Positions 32,528 through 41,081 of a DNA stretch of 64,000 nt are shown in pieces. The notes below the pieces were generated by a model that was not told the DNA's origin, did no database searches, and saw only the letters and a list, made by a program, of their open reading frames with translations. A program made the position numbers and the translations under genes. The DNA comes from Prorocentrum cordatum (taxonomy: Eukaryota > Sar > Dinophyceae > Prorocentrales > Prorocentraceae). Within the stretch, counting starts at the first letter, position 1; the number at the start of each line of letters is the position of its first letter. The stretch spans positions 43,474-107,473 of the forward strand of contig CAUYUJ010000929.1 in assembly GCA_963575745.1 (NCBI GenBank), read 5' to 3'.

Positions 32528-32821
32528 TGGACCGGCGGAGGGGGTGATAAGGGGATAGGGGGGTCATCAGTCGATGCCAAGGTGGGTCATATGTGGCCTA
32601 ACCTAGCTGATAAGTGAGTTACAAGGGCCCCAAGTGGCTGGAGGGATTCGCCAACTCTGCTAAGTGGGCGGAGCCCACCTGGCCTGGCCAGGATCGCGAA
32701 CCTCCCTGAGCCGCGTATGGTAACTGCAACCAACTTGTGGGCTAGGTTTGGCAACATGCAGTGCACCTTAGCATCCACAGATAACCCCCCTGTACCATTA
32801 GCAACCCCTTCGCCGATCCAA
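32528..32821. mobile_element. Foldback element with about 100-bp imperfect arms
   Basis: The left arm 32528-32623 (TTGGACCGGCGGAGGGGGTG, then AGGGGGGTCATCAGTCGATG and GCCTAACCTAGC) pairs with the complement of 32716-32821 (TTGGATCGGCGAAGGGGTTG, AGGGGGGTTATCTGTGGATG, CCAAACCTAGC). Roughly 70-75 percent pairing by eye. Non-coding. No second copy in the window. Confidence 0.7.
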
Positions 32822-33071
32822 GTCGGAGGTCTCGCAGGGCCGTCTCAGGTCCGATGCGTGCGGATTCCTTGGGATCCCGGCGTTGCCATTTTTTGTAACG
32901 ACGGGCGTTTTCGCTGTGCTTCGGGCCCTGGGGCCATCGCAGATCGATCCAGCTCGAAAACTGCCGCAGGGAGGTGGGGTCTAGTGTTCCGGGGCTCAGG
33001 GTCGTGATTGTAGACTCGGGGGGCCCCAAACGGGGCGGTGACCACATCGTGCGGTGAGTCGGTGGGGATTC

Positions 33072-33215
33072 GGGGTCACGGCACGGTTTTGGGACTCGGG
33101 TCCCTCTCCGAGGATGTCCTGGGCGACAGAGGCCTCCAGGGTCCCAAAACCGTGCGGTGACGGACCGTGCAGTGAGATCTTGGGGGATTTCGAGGTCACG
33201 GCACGGTCTGTCAGC
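33072..33215. repeat. GGTCACGGCACGGT inverted/direct cluster
   Basis: GGTCACGGCACGGTTTTGGG (from about 33073) is mirrored by GTCCCAAAACCGTGCGGTGA (from about 33149), and GGTCACGGCACGGTCTG recurs near 33192. This gives a hairpin of about 19 paired bases plus a third direct copy. No coding signal. Confidence 0.55.
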
Positions 33216-33793
33216 GCACCGTTTCTGGACTCCAAATAGACGATGCTTCACTTTCCCGCGACGTCGGATGTTCGGGTTCGCGGGCTCGGGCACCAGCCGG
33301 GGCTACCCAGAGCTAGGCGCGGCGACCCTATCTCGATTCCAAGGCCCCCGACGCGTCATGATTGTTTGAGAGCGTCGACCCTAGAGGTCTCGGCCCAGTC
33401 CCGCTGAGTCGTTTTGATTCTCCCGAGGCCTGATAATGGCCCCCAGCGGCCCAACATAGCGGGAAACCTTCTGCCGCGCTTTTTCGTTACCCGAGGGGGT
33501 TTGGATTCATTTCGGGACGACTCGCTGGCGATCTGGTCCGTTTCCGATCCGATCAGATTTCGCGATTCGGAAGACCCTCGAAGGCTTTCAGAGGACCTTC
33601 GGACGCCTTCTGAGGGCTCCCCGAGGCCTCGCGGGGCCTCCAGTCGAATGTCCGCGCTGGTTTCTAGGGTCGACGCGGACCTCTGAACTTGTGTGATATT
33701 GCTTGGAACCAACTGGTGGCCTGAGGTGATCCAGCACTGGTTCCGGCGAACGGGAAGGGGGGAAAGGGGTTCTAGATGTTGAGTTCGATACGT

Positions 33794-33827
<34 letters not shown>

Positions 33828-34665
33828 CACATGTATATAATAGGGAGAGAGATATTGTTCGGCCTTCGGTGGCCGTTTTCGAGCCTCAGGACCGTTAACA
33901 GCGGATCTGGAGTGAAAAATCCTTTCGGATGGACCCGGGAGGGGTCCAAGGATCGGTTTTGAGCAGATTTACCTTAATCCCCCCTTCTTGCCCAATTCCA
34001 TCGGGGCCCCATCCAGCTCCGATCCGTCGGCCGCCTCCAACTCTGAACTTGAGTACTTATGCAGCTTCTCGTTCTTCTGACCACCGGCGGGCATGGCCAA
34101 CGTTTCTATGGCGCCTCAGGGTCGAGTTGTTGACCTCGCTCGCGCATCTGGGGGGAGTTCTGTCGTGGGCACGGCTCTGGACCGCGGCTGGGGGAATCGG
34201 AATTTGGGGCCGGGCGGTCCCAAGAGTGGGCCGGTGTTTGGGAACCGCCATGGGATTTTCGCAGAATTGGGTGGGCGATGATGGAATCGGACCGAGGTAT
34301 GAGATCAAGGTCAGCTCAGGAAGAGTGCCCTGATGCTTTCAGTGTTTGTTGGATGTTCTTGTGCATCCTGGGGAGGATGCTGTTCGTGCTTGTTGGATGT
34401 CCTTGTGCATCCTGGGGAGGGTACCCTTGGATGTTCTATTTGTCTTGGCCGACGGCGGGTCTCATGTTCTTGAAGGATGTTCTTCTGGCCCAGGTTCGAC
34501 TGCAGGGGGTCGGGGGTGGCAGGGAAGGGGCCCCAATCCCCATAGGGGGCCCGGAGCGGGCACCGACGGCGCACGAGGGGAGCGCGGGAGGGCCCCGAGG
34601 GTGCACAAAAGGTGCACGCTGCCTGACCCTCCCTCTTGCTCCCGGGTAGCTCTCTGGAGCTAAGA
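33216..34665. repeat. No convincing gene; dispersed repeat Q copy 1 and a 45-bp tandem pair
   Basis: 33852-33950 is a copy of dispersed repeat Q (see 36548). 33795-33822 is (TA)n. 34348-34380 and 34393-34425 are near-identical copies of TGTTGGATGTTCTTGTGCAT then CCTGGGGAGG. 33940-34300 has mixed frames without a recognisable family. Confidence 0.5.
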
Positions 34666-34874
34666 GAGCCTGTTTTTTTTAATACTCTGACAAGTTTACT
34701 TGCATGGACGGGGGGGGGGGGGCTGAGCCTGAAGCAAGCCCCGGGGGGGGGACGCGGAAATCACGCAAGTCGAAAGGCATTTGCACGCTAGTACTCGCTT
34801 GAAGAGGGGCGAGGGGGGGGGGGGGGGGGGCGAACGCCATGCAAGTAAACTTGCCTGATTTAAAAAACAGGCTC
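34666..34874 (+). mobile_element. MITE family B, copy 3
   Basis: A 209-bp element. The left end GAGCCTGTTTTTTTTAATAC and right end, in complement, GAGCCTGTTTTTTAAATCAG pair, followed by CAAGTTTACTTGCATGG on both sides. The interior contains ACGCGGAAATCACGCAAGTC and a G run at 34811-34830, the complement of the copy at 21372. The right end lies inside the 259-bp duplicated block. Confidence 0.85.
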
Positions 34875-35089
34875 AGAGGGTTATTGGATTAGAAGCCGGA
34901 GCCGCAGGGTAGCCCCGGAGGTCGTTCCGGCTTCCGGGCAAAATCCCCGCTGTGACTTGTTTGAGTTCGCAGCGGGTCCCGAGAGGCCTTTCCAAGCGTT
35001 TCCCAATACGCGTGCCCGGAAGCTCTCCAGAAGGTCCTTGAATGGCTCTCTCCAGGTCCTTCCAGAGTTCTTCGCCAGGCTTGCCCACG
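34831..35089 (+). repeat. 259-bp exact direct duplication, copy 1
   Basis: Identical over 259 bases to 35529-35787. It includes the right end of the family B MITE and then unique DNA (GGAGCCGCAGGGTAGCCCCG onward). It is followed by a G-only-like tract instead of the natural continuation GCCCTTCAGGCGCC seen after copy 2. Confidence 0.95.
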
Positions 35090-35528
35090 GGGGGGGGGGG
35101 GGGGGGGGGGGGGGGTGGGGGGGGGGGCGGCCAGGGGGGGGGCGGGGGCGGGGGGGCGGCCCCGGGCGGGGGTGGGGGGCGGGGGGGGGGGGGGGGGGCT
35201 CCCCGGGGTGGGGGCGGGGGGCGGGGGGGAGAGGGGGCCTCCGGGCGTATGGCGGGTCGGCAGGCGGCAGAGCGGGTGCCGGGGGTAGGGGGGGGGGGGG
35301 CGGGGGGGGGCGGGGCCGGGGGGCGGGCGGGCGGGGGGGGGGGGGGGGGGGGGCGGGGGGGGGGGGCCTGACGGGGGGCGTCGGGTGGGCCTACGGGGGT
35401 ATGCCCCTGGAGCGGGGGTGGGGGAGGGGGAGGGGGTTTTTCTCTCGGGGAGTTGTCAGTGTCCCGTGGATGCCTTGGGGGTCCTGCTCGCCGGGAGGGC
35501 CACGGCTACCCTACCGGTCGGGTGTTCG
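35090..35528. repeat. Poly-G-dominated tract between duplicated blocks
   Basis: 35090-35370 is almost entirely G with scattered C, T and A. 35371-35528 is still G-rich but more varied. The composition and position between exact duplicates make it suspicious as a read or assembly artefact. No gene. Confidence 0.85.
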
Positions 35529-35787
35529 CGAACGCCATGCAAGTAAACTTGCCTGATTTAAAAAACAGGCTCAGAGGGTTATTGGATTAGAAGCCGGAGC
35601 CGCAGGGTAGCCCCGGAGGTCGTTCCGGCTTCCGGGCAAAATCCCCGCTGTGACTTGTTTGAGTTCGCAGCGGGTCCCGAGAGGCCTTTCCAAGCGTTTC
35701 CCAATACGCGTGCCCGGAAGCTCTCCAGAAGGTCCTTGAATGGCTCTCTCCAGGTCCTTCCAGAGTTCTTCGCCAGGCTTGCCCACG
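35529..35787 (+). repeat. 259-bp exact direct duplication, copy 2
   Basis: Identical to 34831-35089. On its right side the sequence continues naturally (GCCCTTCAGGCGCCCTGCTA). Only the right end of the MITE is present here, as expected if this copy were the true one cut short, or a duplicate made by misassembly. Confidence 0.95.
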
Positions 35788-35931
35788 CCCTTCAGGCGCC
35801 CTGCTATCCGGGTCTTGGACTCCACAAGTGCCCCCCATGCAGCCAACGCCCGAGGGTTCAGGTTCAGCAGGTGCTACTGTGTTTTTTTTCGGTGGGGGGG
35901 GGGCGGCCAGAAACCCACCTTGCATTCGGAT

Positions 35932-36128
35932 GTAACTCCTGGGAGGTCAAACTCTGATTTTGCCCTGGTCCGAAATCCGGCTTAATGCCGCCTAATTCCG
36001 CTTGATTCGGCTTGATCCCGCTTGATCCGGCTTAATCCTGCTCAGTCCGAGGCCCACTCTGGCGTAACAGCTTCCAAATGGGGCTTAATCCTCCTTAATG
36101 TTCCCGACGAAAACCTCCCAGTAGTTGC
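35932..36128. mobile_element. MITE family F, copy 1 (TIR GTAACTCCTGGGAGGT)
   Basis: A 197-bp element. The ends pair at 14 of 16 positions (GTAACTCCTGGGAGGT and ACCTCCCAGTAGTTGC). The interior has a run of CCGCTTGATYCGGCTTAAT-type repeats (35975-36045). It is matched by 52251-52448. Non-coding. Confidence 0.8.
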
Positions 36129-36724
36129 CTTCTAACACTGGCGGCACGATCGAAATTGTGCGAAGACCGGCAGCAGTTCTTCTTCAATTCTGAACAGTTC
36201 GCTGTCGGCGTCGCCGCGAGCGTCGTCCACTTGAAGCAGAAAGCCGCCTGCCCCACAGCGGTCGCGGTCGGTGTTGGACAGCATTAGATGTTGGGCACCG
36301 TACCCAGTTTCTTCGTACCCATTTGGGGCCTCCACACGTCACCGAGCGCGTTCCACTACTCGCAAATTGCCTATTCGCAAACGTCCGAAAACCACGTGTC
36401 TGTTTTGATGTAAGTTATCGCAGATCCCCGGCGGGGGATCCAGGCCATTTGCGAGTAGTTCCTTTGCGAGTAGTGGAACGCGCTCGTCTAAAACATTGGT
36501 CCTCGCCAGCAGGACGGGGGGCAGGTTCGATGTGTTGGGCTCGACGAGGTCTTTGGCTTTCTCGGCCCTCGGGGGCCGTTGTCGGGTCCCGCGACCGTCA
36601 AACACGGAGCCGGGGCGAAAGATTTGGCCGGAAGGACCTTGGGAGGGTCGGGGATCGATGTGGCCTTGTCGCCCCCTCTTGCTTGATTTTCTGGGGCCCC
36701 TTCAGATGATGTGGCCTCGGCCCC
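36129..36724. repeat. Palindromic GCGTTCCACTACTCGCAAA pair and dispersed repeat Q copy 2
   Basis: GCGCGTTCCACTACTCGCAA at about 36346-36366 pairs with TTTGCGAGTAGTGGAACGCG at about 36462-36482, a 20-bp inverted repeat around 95 bp of sequence; TTTGCGAGTAG recurs once more between. 36548-36660 is repeat Q, sharing TCGG-CCTC-GGGGGCCGTTGTCGG, then CCGTCAA and GGAAGGACC-like steps with 33852, 52728 and 56545. Confidence 0.6.
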
Positions 36725-36860
36725 CTTAAGTCGGATTTGTCCCTCTACAGGAGGAATGTTCCAAAATAGTGAAAACATAGTCTGGGAACTATTTTTTGAA
36801 TATTTGTTTAAACCATTTGGGGGTATTGCTTTGGTATTTGTTGTTTTCGTCCAAAATCCC
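36725..36860. mobile_element. MITE family E, fragment 2
   Basis: Starts CTTAAGTCGGATTTGTCCCT then CTACAGGAGGAATGTTCCAA and AGTCTGGGAACTATTTTTTG. It matches the left half of 56014-56183. The expected inverted right end is not obvious; after it 36890-36945 (CATCCAGTTCAGACCCCCTG) matches 54557-54577. Confidence 0.6.
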
Positions 36861-37069
36861 CATGTACGGGGACAGTCTCCCTGTGGGGATGTTCTGGGGA
36901 GTCCCATCCAGTTCAGACCCCCTGGCCGCCTTCAAGATGGGCAGCCGCGTAATTATGTACAGACCTCCCCAAATTTGGGGAAACGTGAGCCTCTCGAGTT
37001 CGCTGGAGCTCGGATTTGCTGACGCTCTTTGATGGGCGCGGCCTGGCTGTTGGCGGTCCAGTCTTCGTA

Positions 37070-37185
37070 GGATGCATTGCAGCGGGTCCTCGCGTCAAAT
37101 TCTACAGATCGAGTCTCGTCATTTTCCTGACGGTCCCATCAGGCGGGCTCGAATCCCCCGACCCCGAGTCTTACGTCTTCCCGAC
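37070..37185. repeat. Dispersed repeat R, copy 2
   Basis: Homologous to 21082-21190. It contains GGCTCGAATCCCCC, which resembles a B box, but no A box or cloverleaf partner was found. Confidence 0.5.
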
Positions 37186-37364
37186 AAACGAGTGACAGAA
37201 GAAAGCAAGGCCGATTGCGCTTGCACTCGCGAGAAAATCCCGCGCAAGGTCTCACGAAAGCGTCCTCTTCTCCACGCAGTGTGCCACGGTGGCGACCCGC
37301 GGAAGCCATTGCGTAAGGGCACTACGTCATCGTGCGTAAGACCCTTTTTTCCGTCGCTCAAATG

Positions 37365-37490
37365 AGGTCCGAGTAGACAGTGACAGAGGATCGCGCCGCA
37401 GTGCCGATGCATCGGAGGTGCGGCTCAATGTGAGCCCGATATTCTCCGCGCCGACGTTGTTGATGCATCGGCGATGCGGGAGGCCTCTTA
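37365..37490. mobile_element. MITE family G, copy 2 (shorter)
   Basis: Shares GAGGATCGCGCCGCA, GCCGATGCATCGG, GCCGACGT and GATGCATCGGCGATGCGGGA with 24765-25024, and ends GGGAGGCCTCTTAG. It has few of the central tandem units. Confidence 0.65.
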
Positions 37491-38068
37491 GCAACATCAC
37501 CAGTGGACATGTTGCTGAACCATGCTTTGCCAGACGATCGTTTCATGTCTGCGGAGTCCAGATAGCCTCTGATAATTTAGGGTAGCCTCGCGGTAACCAG
37601 GAGTCGCATTGGATTGGTTCGATGATGGCGTGGGTAGCCGCGCAAGGAGGGGATACAGAGAATGGCCACACAATGTCCGACGTAAGGTGGGAACTGCAGA
37701 TCGAACCCAGAGGAGAATTTGTGCTTCATGAGACGGGCGTGGTGCGTTGGAAACTTGGGGGAAGGGCGCATCTCAGCAGGCTGCAGAGTCCAAAGCCCGT
37801 GTTGAGCTAATGATCAAATTTCGCGGAGGCATTTTGGAACCTATGTTGGCAACCACGCTGTCCACTTGCCCTCTCCCCCCCTCACCCTCCCTCTCCTCCG
37901 CGGCCGTGTGCAGTAGCTTGTTGGTGCACGTCCTGGCCATATATATATATATATATATATATATAGAGTTCGCACATTCTGGGCGTTGGCTGCGCACTCC
38001 GGATCGCCTCACGGAGTGGCCATTGCCATGGTGATCAAGAAATCTGCGCAGGGGTCGTCTCTTGTGTT
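37491..38068. other. No gene seen
   Basis: Unique DNA with a short (TA)n at 37940-37964. Frames are short. Confidence 0.4.
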
Positions 38069-38259
38069 GTGGAGGACGGTCAATGGAGAGGAAGCATGTT
38101 GCCCAAAAAAATCCAGATGTGTTAAACATGTCTTGAACATGTTCAAAACATGCTCAAAACATGTTCAAAACATGTTCAGAACATGGTTCCGACATTTTTA
38201 ACACATTTTAAGATTCGATGATCGGACTGTTAGAGTGTCCATTGTCGTGGCATCCACAA
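38069..38259 (+). repeat. Dispersed repeat P, copy 1 (AAACATGTT array)
   Basis: About 190 bp matching 38991-39185 in the same orientation. The flanks TGGAGGACGRTCAATGGAGA then GGAAGCATGTTGCC and GTGTCCATTGTCGTGGCATC are nearly identical. The centre is a variable tandem of the palindromic AACATGTT (units of 11 bp). Non-coding. Confidence 0.8.
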
Positions 38260-38823
38260 CGCTAGGACCCCTTCAGTGCAAGCACTGATTGGGGAATCTT
38301 CAGCGTGTGGTTGCCACGCTTGGCTCCGCGGATCGCGCGCAGGCTGCGTCGGCCCTCGTGGCGCCGCCTGCGTCGTGTTGCAGGGCCTCGGGGGCCAAGC
38401 GCACGTTGGCGCGGGCGCACGTTGGGGATCGTCTCTTGTGCGTGCCGGCTGGCTTTCTGGGGCCGGCGCTGCGGTGGAGAGGAGGCGCAGGCAGCATGCG
38501 GGCGCTCCCTGAGCGTGGGCGGAGGGCGAAGCGCGAGGCTCGCGCGGGCAGCGCGTCCAGCGGGCTGGCCTGCAGGCGCGCCATCTTCCGGGTTGCGGGC
38601 TGCGGTGGGGGGTCCATGGAGTTATGGGTGGGGGGGGGGGGGGGTTGGGTGGCTTGGGTCTGGGGAAGGGTCGCTACTTGGTCTCGGGGGGGTCGCTATG
38701 GGGGTCCGGTCCCCGGTGGGGCGGGGGGGGGGGGGGGGTTTTTTTTGGGGGGGGGGGGGGGGGGTTTTGGGGGGAAACGGCCCGCTTGGTCGACTGACCG
38801 CTGCATCAAGAGAAGACTTCGCA
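38260..38823. other. GC-rich DNA and poly-G tract, no convincing gene
   Basis: 38290-38620 is GC-rich with several overlapping open frames on both strands, typical of high-GC shadow frames. 38625-38775 has G runs with GGTTTTTTTTGGGG. Confidence 0.4.
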
Positions 38824-38938
38824 TCGCTCGGACGCGTGCAATTTGTCTCGGCGAGGACCATCGAGGACCATCCTGGACTATCGAGCAAAAAACACACGCA
38901 CGAAACGGAACCATGCACGGCGGGAAGAAGGTCGGGAG
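38824..38938 (+). mobile_element. MITE family A, copy 4
   Basis: Starts TCGCTCGGACGCGTGCAATT and carries GGCGAGGACCATCGAGGACC, CATCCTGGACTATCGAGCAA and CACACGCACGAAACGGAAC, very like copy 1. The right terminal repeat is degenerate. Confidence 0.8.
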
Positions 38939-38990
38939 GTGCACGGCGGACGCTGGGCAGGGGTCCGAGGCGGGGGGTTGTCCATCTTCT

Positions 38991-39185
38991 TGTGGAGGAC
39001 GATCAATGGAGAGGAAGCATGTTGCCAAATAATTCCCAGATGTCTAAAACATGTTCTAAACATGTGTTAAACATGGAAACAACATGTTTAAAACATGTTT
39101 TGAACATGTTTCCGACATTTGATTGAAACACATTCTAAATTCAAGGATAGGACTGTTCTGGTGTCCATTGTCGTGGCATCCACAA
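38991..39185 (+). repeat. Dispersed repeat P, copy 2
   Basis: See 38069. The central AACATGTT units differ in number and spacing while the flanks are conserved, as expected when the array expands and contracts. Confidence 0.8.
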
Positions 39186-40272
39186 GAAGATGCCCCCGCC
39201 TCGCAGGGGAGCAGAAAAGGAGGCTCTTGTCGACGCGTTTCAATCTCGTCGTCCCCTGGGGGTGGCGTGACGCTCTCGGGCGTCCGATCGGACCTATGCT
39301 GTCCCGTGCAGGGTCAAGCTTCTGAGGGCCCCTGCCTTCGCAGGACGTGGAGGATCCAGAGCCAGACAGGGCTCCGACCGACCCAACAGTCCTTCCCTGC
39401 AGCCTCCCCATCTCCCCTATCATTCTACAAGCAACGTTCTCTTAGGTCCCTTTGTCCTGCATCGCGCTCACGATGGTCCTCTCCTCGGGTGTGAATGCGA
39501 TTGCCCTTCCGAAGGCATCGACCCTGCTGCGATGAGTGCCGAGCTCAAGGCCAGTCGGCCCTGTTCTTTGCTATCATGGTGTGATTGCGATTGTTCGGAT
39601 GCGTTGGCAAGGCTTAATCACGTGCCGCTCTTCCACAAGCGATTCTGACATGTAATCCTTCTCTCTCTCTCTCCCATCTTGTCATCCTGTGCTCTGATGG
39701 CCCATCCATGCCGCAGCTAATCCTTAGGCCACACCCATCGGCGAGAAAACAGCGGCTGCCATTCTCCAGGGGGGCGACGCGAGCGCGCGAAGATCATCGC
39801 GCATCGCGGGGCGCGATACGCGAACTTAGCTGACCTACACAGGACCCTCGCGAGTTGCCGATCCCCCCGGCGAAGCTGCTCCTCCTTGTTCTTCGGGCCT
39901 CGCCCCAGAGAGATGGGAGGTGGGGGGATACTGAACGAGCAAAGGCTCGGTGTCCTCTGAGATCTTGGCGTTGCAGTTTGTTCACAGGAGTTTGCTACAG
40001 ATCGATCCGGCTCGAAAAACTGTGCAGAAAGATGTGGTGATAATTTTCAATATTGCATTTGTTGGTGCGCCCTTCTGCCTGGACGACTTCGTGTAGGGGT
40101 GGCTCCTCCTCCTCTTCTCCTCCTCCTCCTTTTCCTTCTTTTCTCCTCTTTTGTTTTTTCTTTTTTTTCCCCCTTTTCCCCTTTCTCCTCCTCCTCCTCC
40201 TCCTCCTCCTCCTCCTCCCTCTCTGCCTCCTCTTTCTCCCCCTTCCCCCCCATTCTCCAGTGCAGAGTGAGC
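39186..40272. other. No clear gene; hairpin copy at 39797-39836
   Basis: 39797-39836 is copy 3 of the dispersed hairpin (GCGCATCG / CGATACGC with one mismatch, then GAACTTAGCTGACCT). 40100-40240 is T/C- and TCC-rich. A CT run is at 39660-39675. Confidence 0.45.
39797..39836. other. Dispersed hairpin motif, copy 3
   Basis: The stem GCGCATCG / CGATACGC has a C-A mismatch at the position that is T-A in copy 1 and C-G in copy 2. It is followed by GAACTTAGCTGACC. Confidence 0.55.
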
Positions 40273-40548
40273 GAAGCGGGGCTTGCCCGCTCCCACAGGT
40301 CGAAATGTGCTTTTCGGGGCGCGAAGAGTCGCAGCGACGCGTGGCTGGGGTCACGCGCCGCGTCGGGGCCGGGCCGCGTGGAGCACTACCGACTCGACGC
40401 GGCAAAACGGCAGAGCCAAGTGGCTTACGCCGTTCCGCCGACCCCCAGCGGAGGAGCTGTGTTGGAGCTGGAGTGGCTGGGTGTTTTTGTCACGCCCGTG
40501 AGGCTTGAGGCGAAGGAGGAGGAGGACGAGGAGGAGGACGAGGAGTAG
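40273..40548 (+). CDS. Possible exon, Arg/Ala-rich then acidic tail
   Basis: Open frame reading SKCAFRGAKSRSDAWLGSRA, then YRLDAAKRQSQVAYAVPPTP, then GGAVLELEWLGVFVTPVRLE and an acidic EEEDEEEDEE end caused by a GGA repeat. Part of it (GGCTTACGCCGTTCCGCCGA, 40421-40440) matches 15196-15215. It is either a small gene or a copy of a repeat. Confidence 0.3.
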   Translation, partial: EAGLARSHRSKCAFRGAKSRSDAWLGSRAASGPGRVEHYRLDAAKRQSQVAYAVPPTPSGGAVLELEWLGVFVTPVRLEAKEEEDEEEDEE

Positions 40549-40659
40549 GAGGATGAGGAGCAAAGGAGGAGGAGGAGGAGGAGGAGGAGGAGGAGGAGTA
40601 GAGGTGAGAAAAAATCGGGTGGAGGGAGAAAGGAAGAAAAACGTAGGAGTGCAAGGGAA

Positions 40660-40897
40660 CTGTTGGGGTTTGTCACGGGGCTGCTTGGGAGACCTTCGTT
40701 GGAGGCTCTTGGAAGCCTTTTGTCGGCTCCTGTTGGGCTCGCGGGACTGTCCAGGAGCTTTGTGGAAGAGTCTTTCGGATAGATGCGCGGGTCTTTTGGA
40801 CAGTTTCGCAGGTTTACGGGGGTATTCAGAAGGGCTTTCGGTGCCTCTTGGCGGCCTTTCGGAGAGCTTATCAGGCGCCTCTTGGGGGCCTCAAGAG
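40660..40897. repeat. Degenerate CTTGG-GGCCTC array upstream of the LINE
   Basis: Recurring CTCTTGG, GGAGGCTCTTGG and CGCCTCTTGGGGGCC steps at 20-30 bp spacing. Sequence of the same type follows the LINE at 48893-48970, so the LINE may have inserted into such an array. Confidence 0.55.
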
Positions 40898-40974
40898 CAC
40901 TCCGGCTCAAGCCATTTTGGCTCAAGCCATTTTGGCTCAAGAGCAATCCGGCTCAAGAGCAATCCGGCTCACAC
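40898..40974 (+). other. Tandem relict spliced leaders at the LINE 5' end
   Basis: Reading through: AGCACTCCGGCTCAAG, CCATTTTGGCTCAAG, CCATTTTGGCTCAAG, AGCAATCCGGCTCAAG, AGCAATCCGGCTCA. The two middle units are exact copies of the 15-nt spliced-leader remnant left when a new leader is joined at the AG inside an old one. The outer units keep GGCTCAAG. At least four or five rounds are recorded. The LINE ORF1 begins 108 bp downstream. Confidence 0.9.
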
Positions 40975-41081
40975 CTGATATTTGTTCTATCTCTTACCCT
41001 TTACCCCGTGCTAATTGTATTTCTCTCTTGCTGTGTTCTGCTTATTGCGCGGCTGGCTGTGGAAGACATCGACGAAACACA

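Noticed and set aside
35090-35528. Gly-rich protein frames
   Set aside because: They come from the G-dominated tract, probably an artefact.
38289-39126. Long overlapping plus and minus frames
   Set aside because: High-GC shadow frames crossing a MITE and repeat P; composition Arg/Gly/Ala only.
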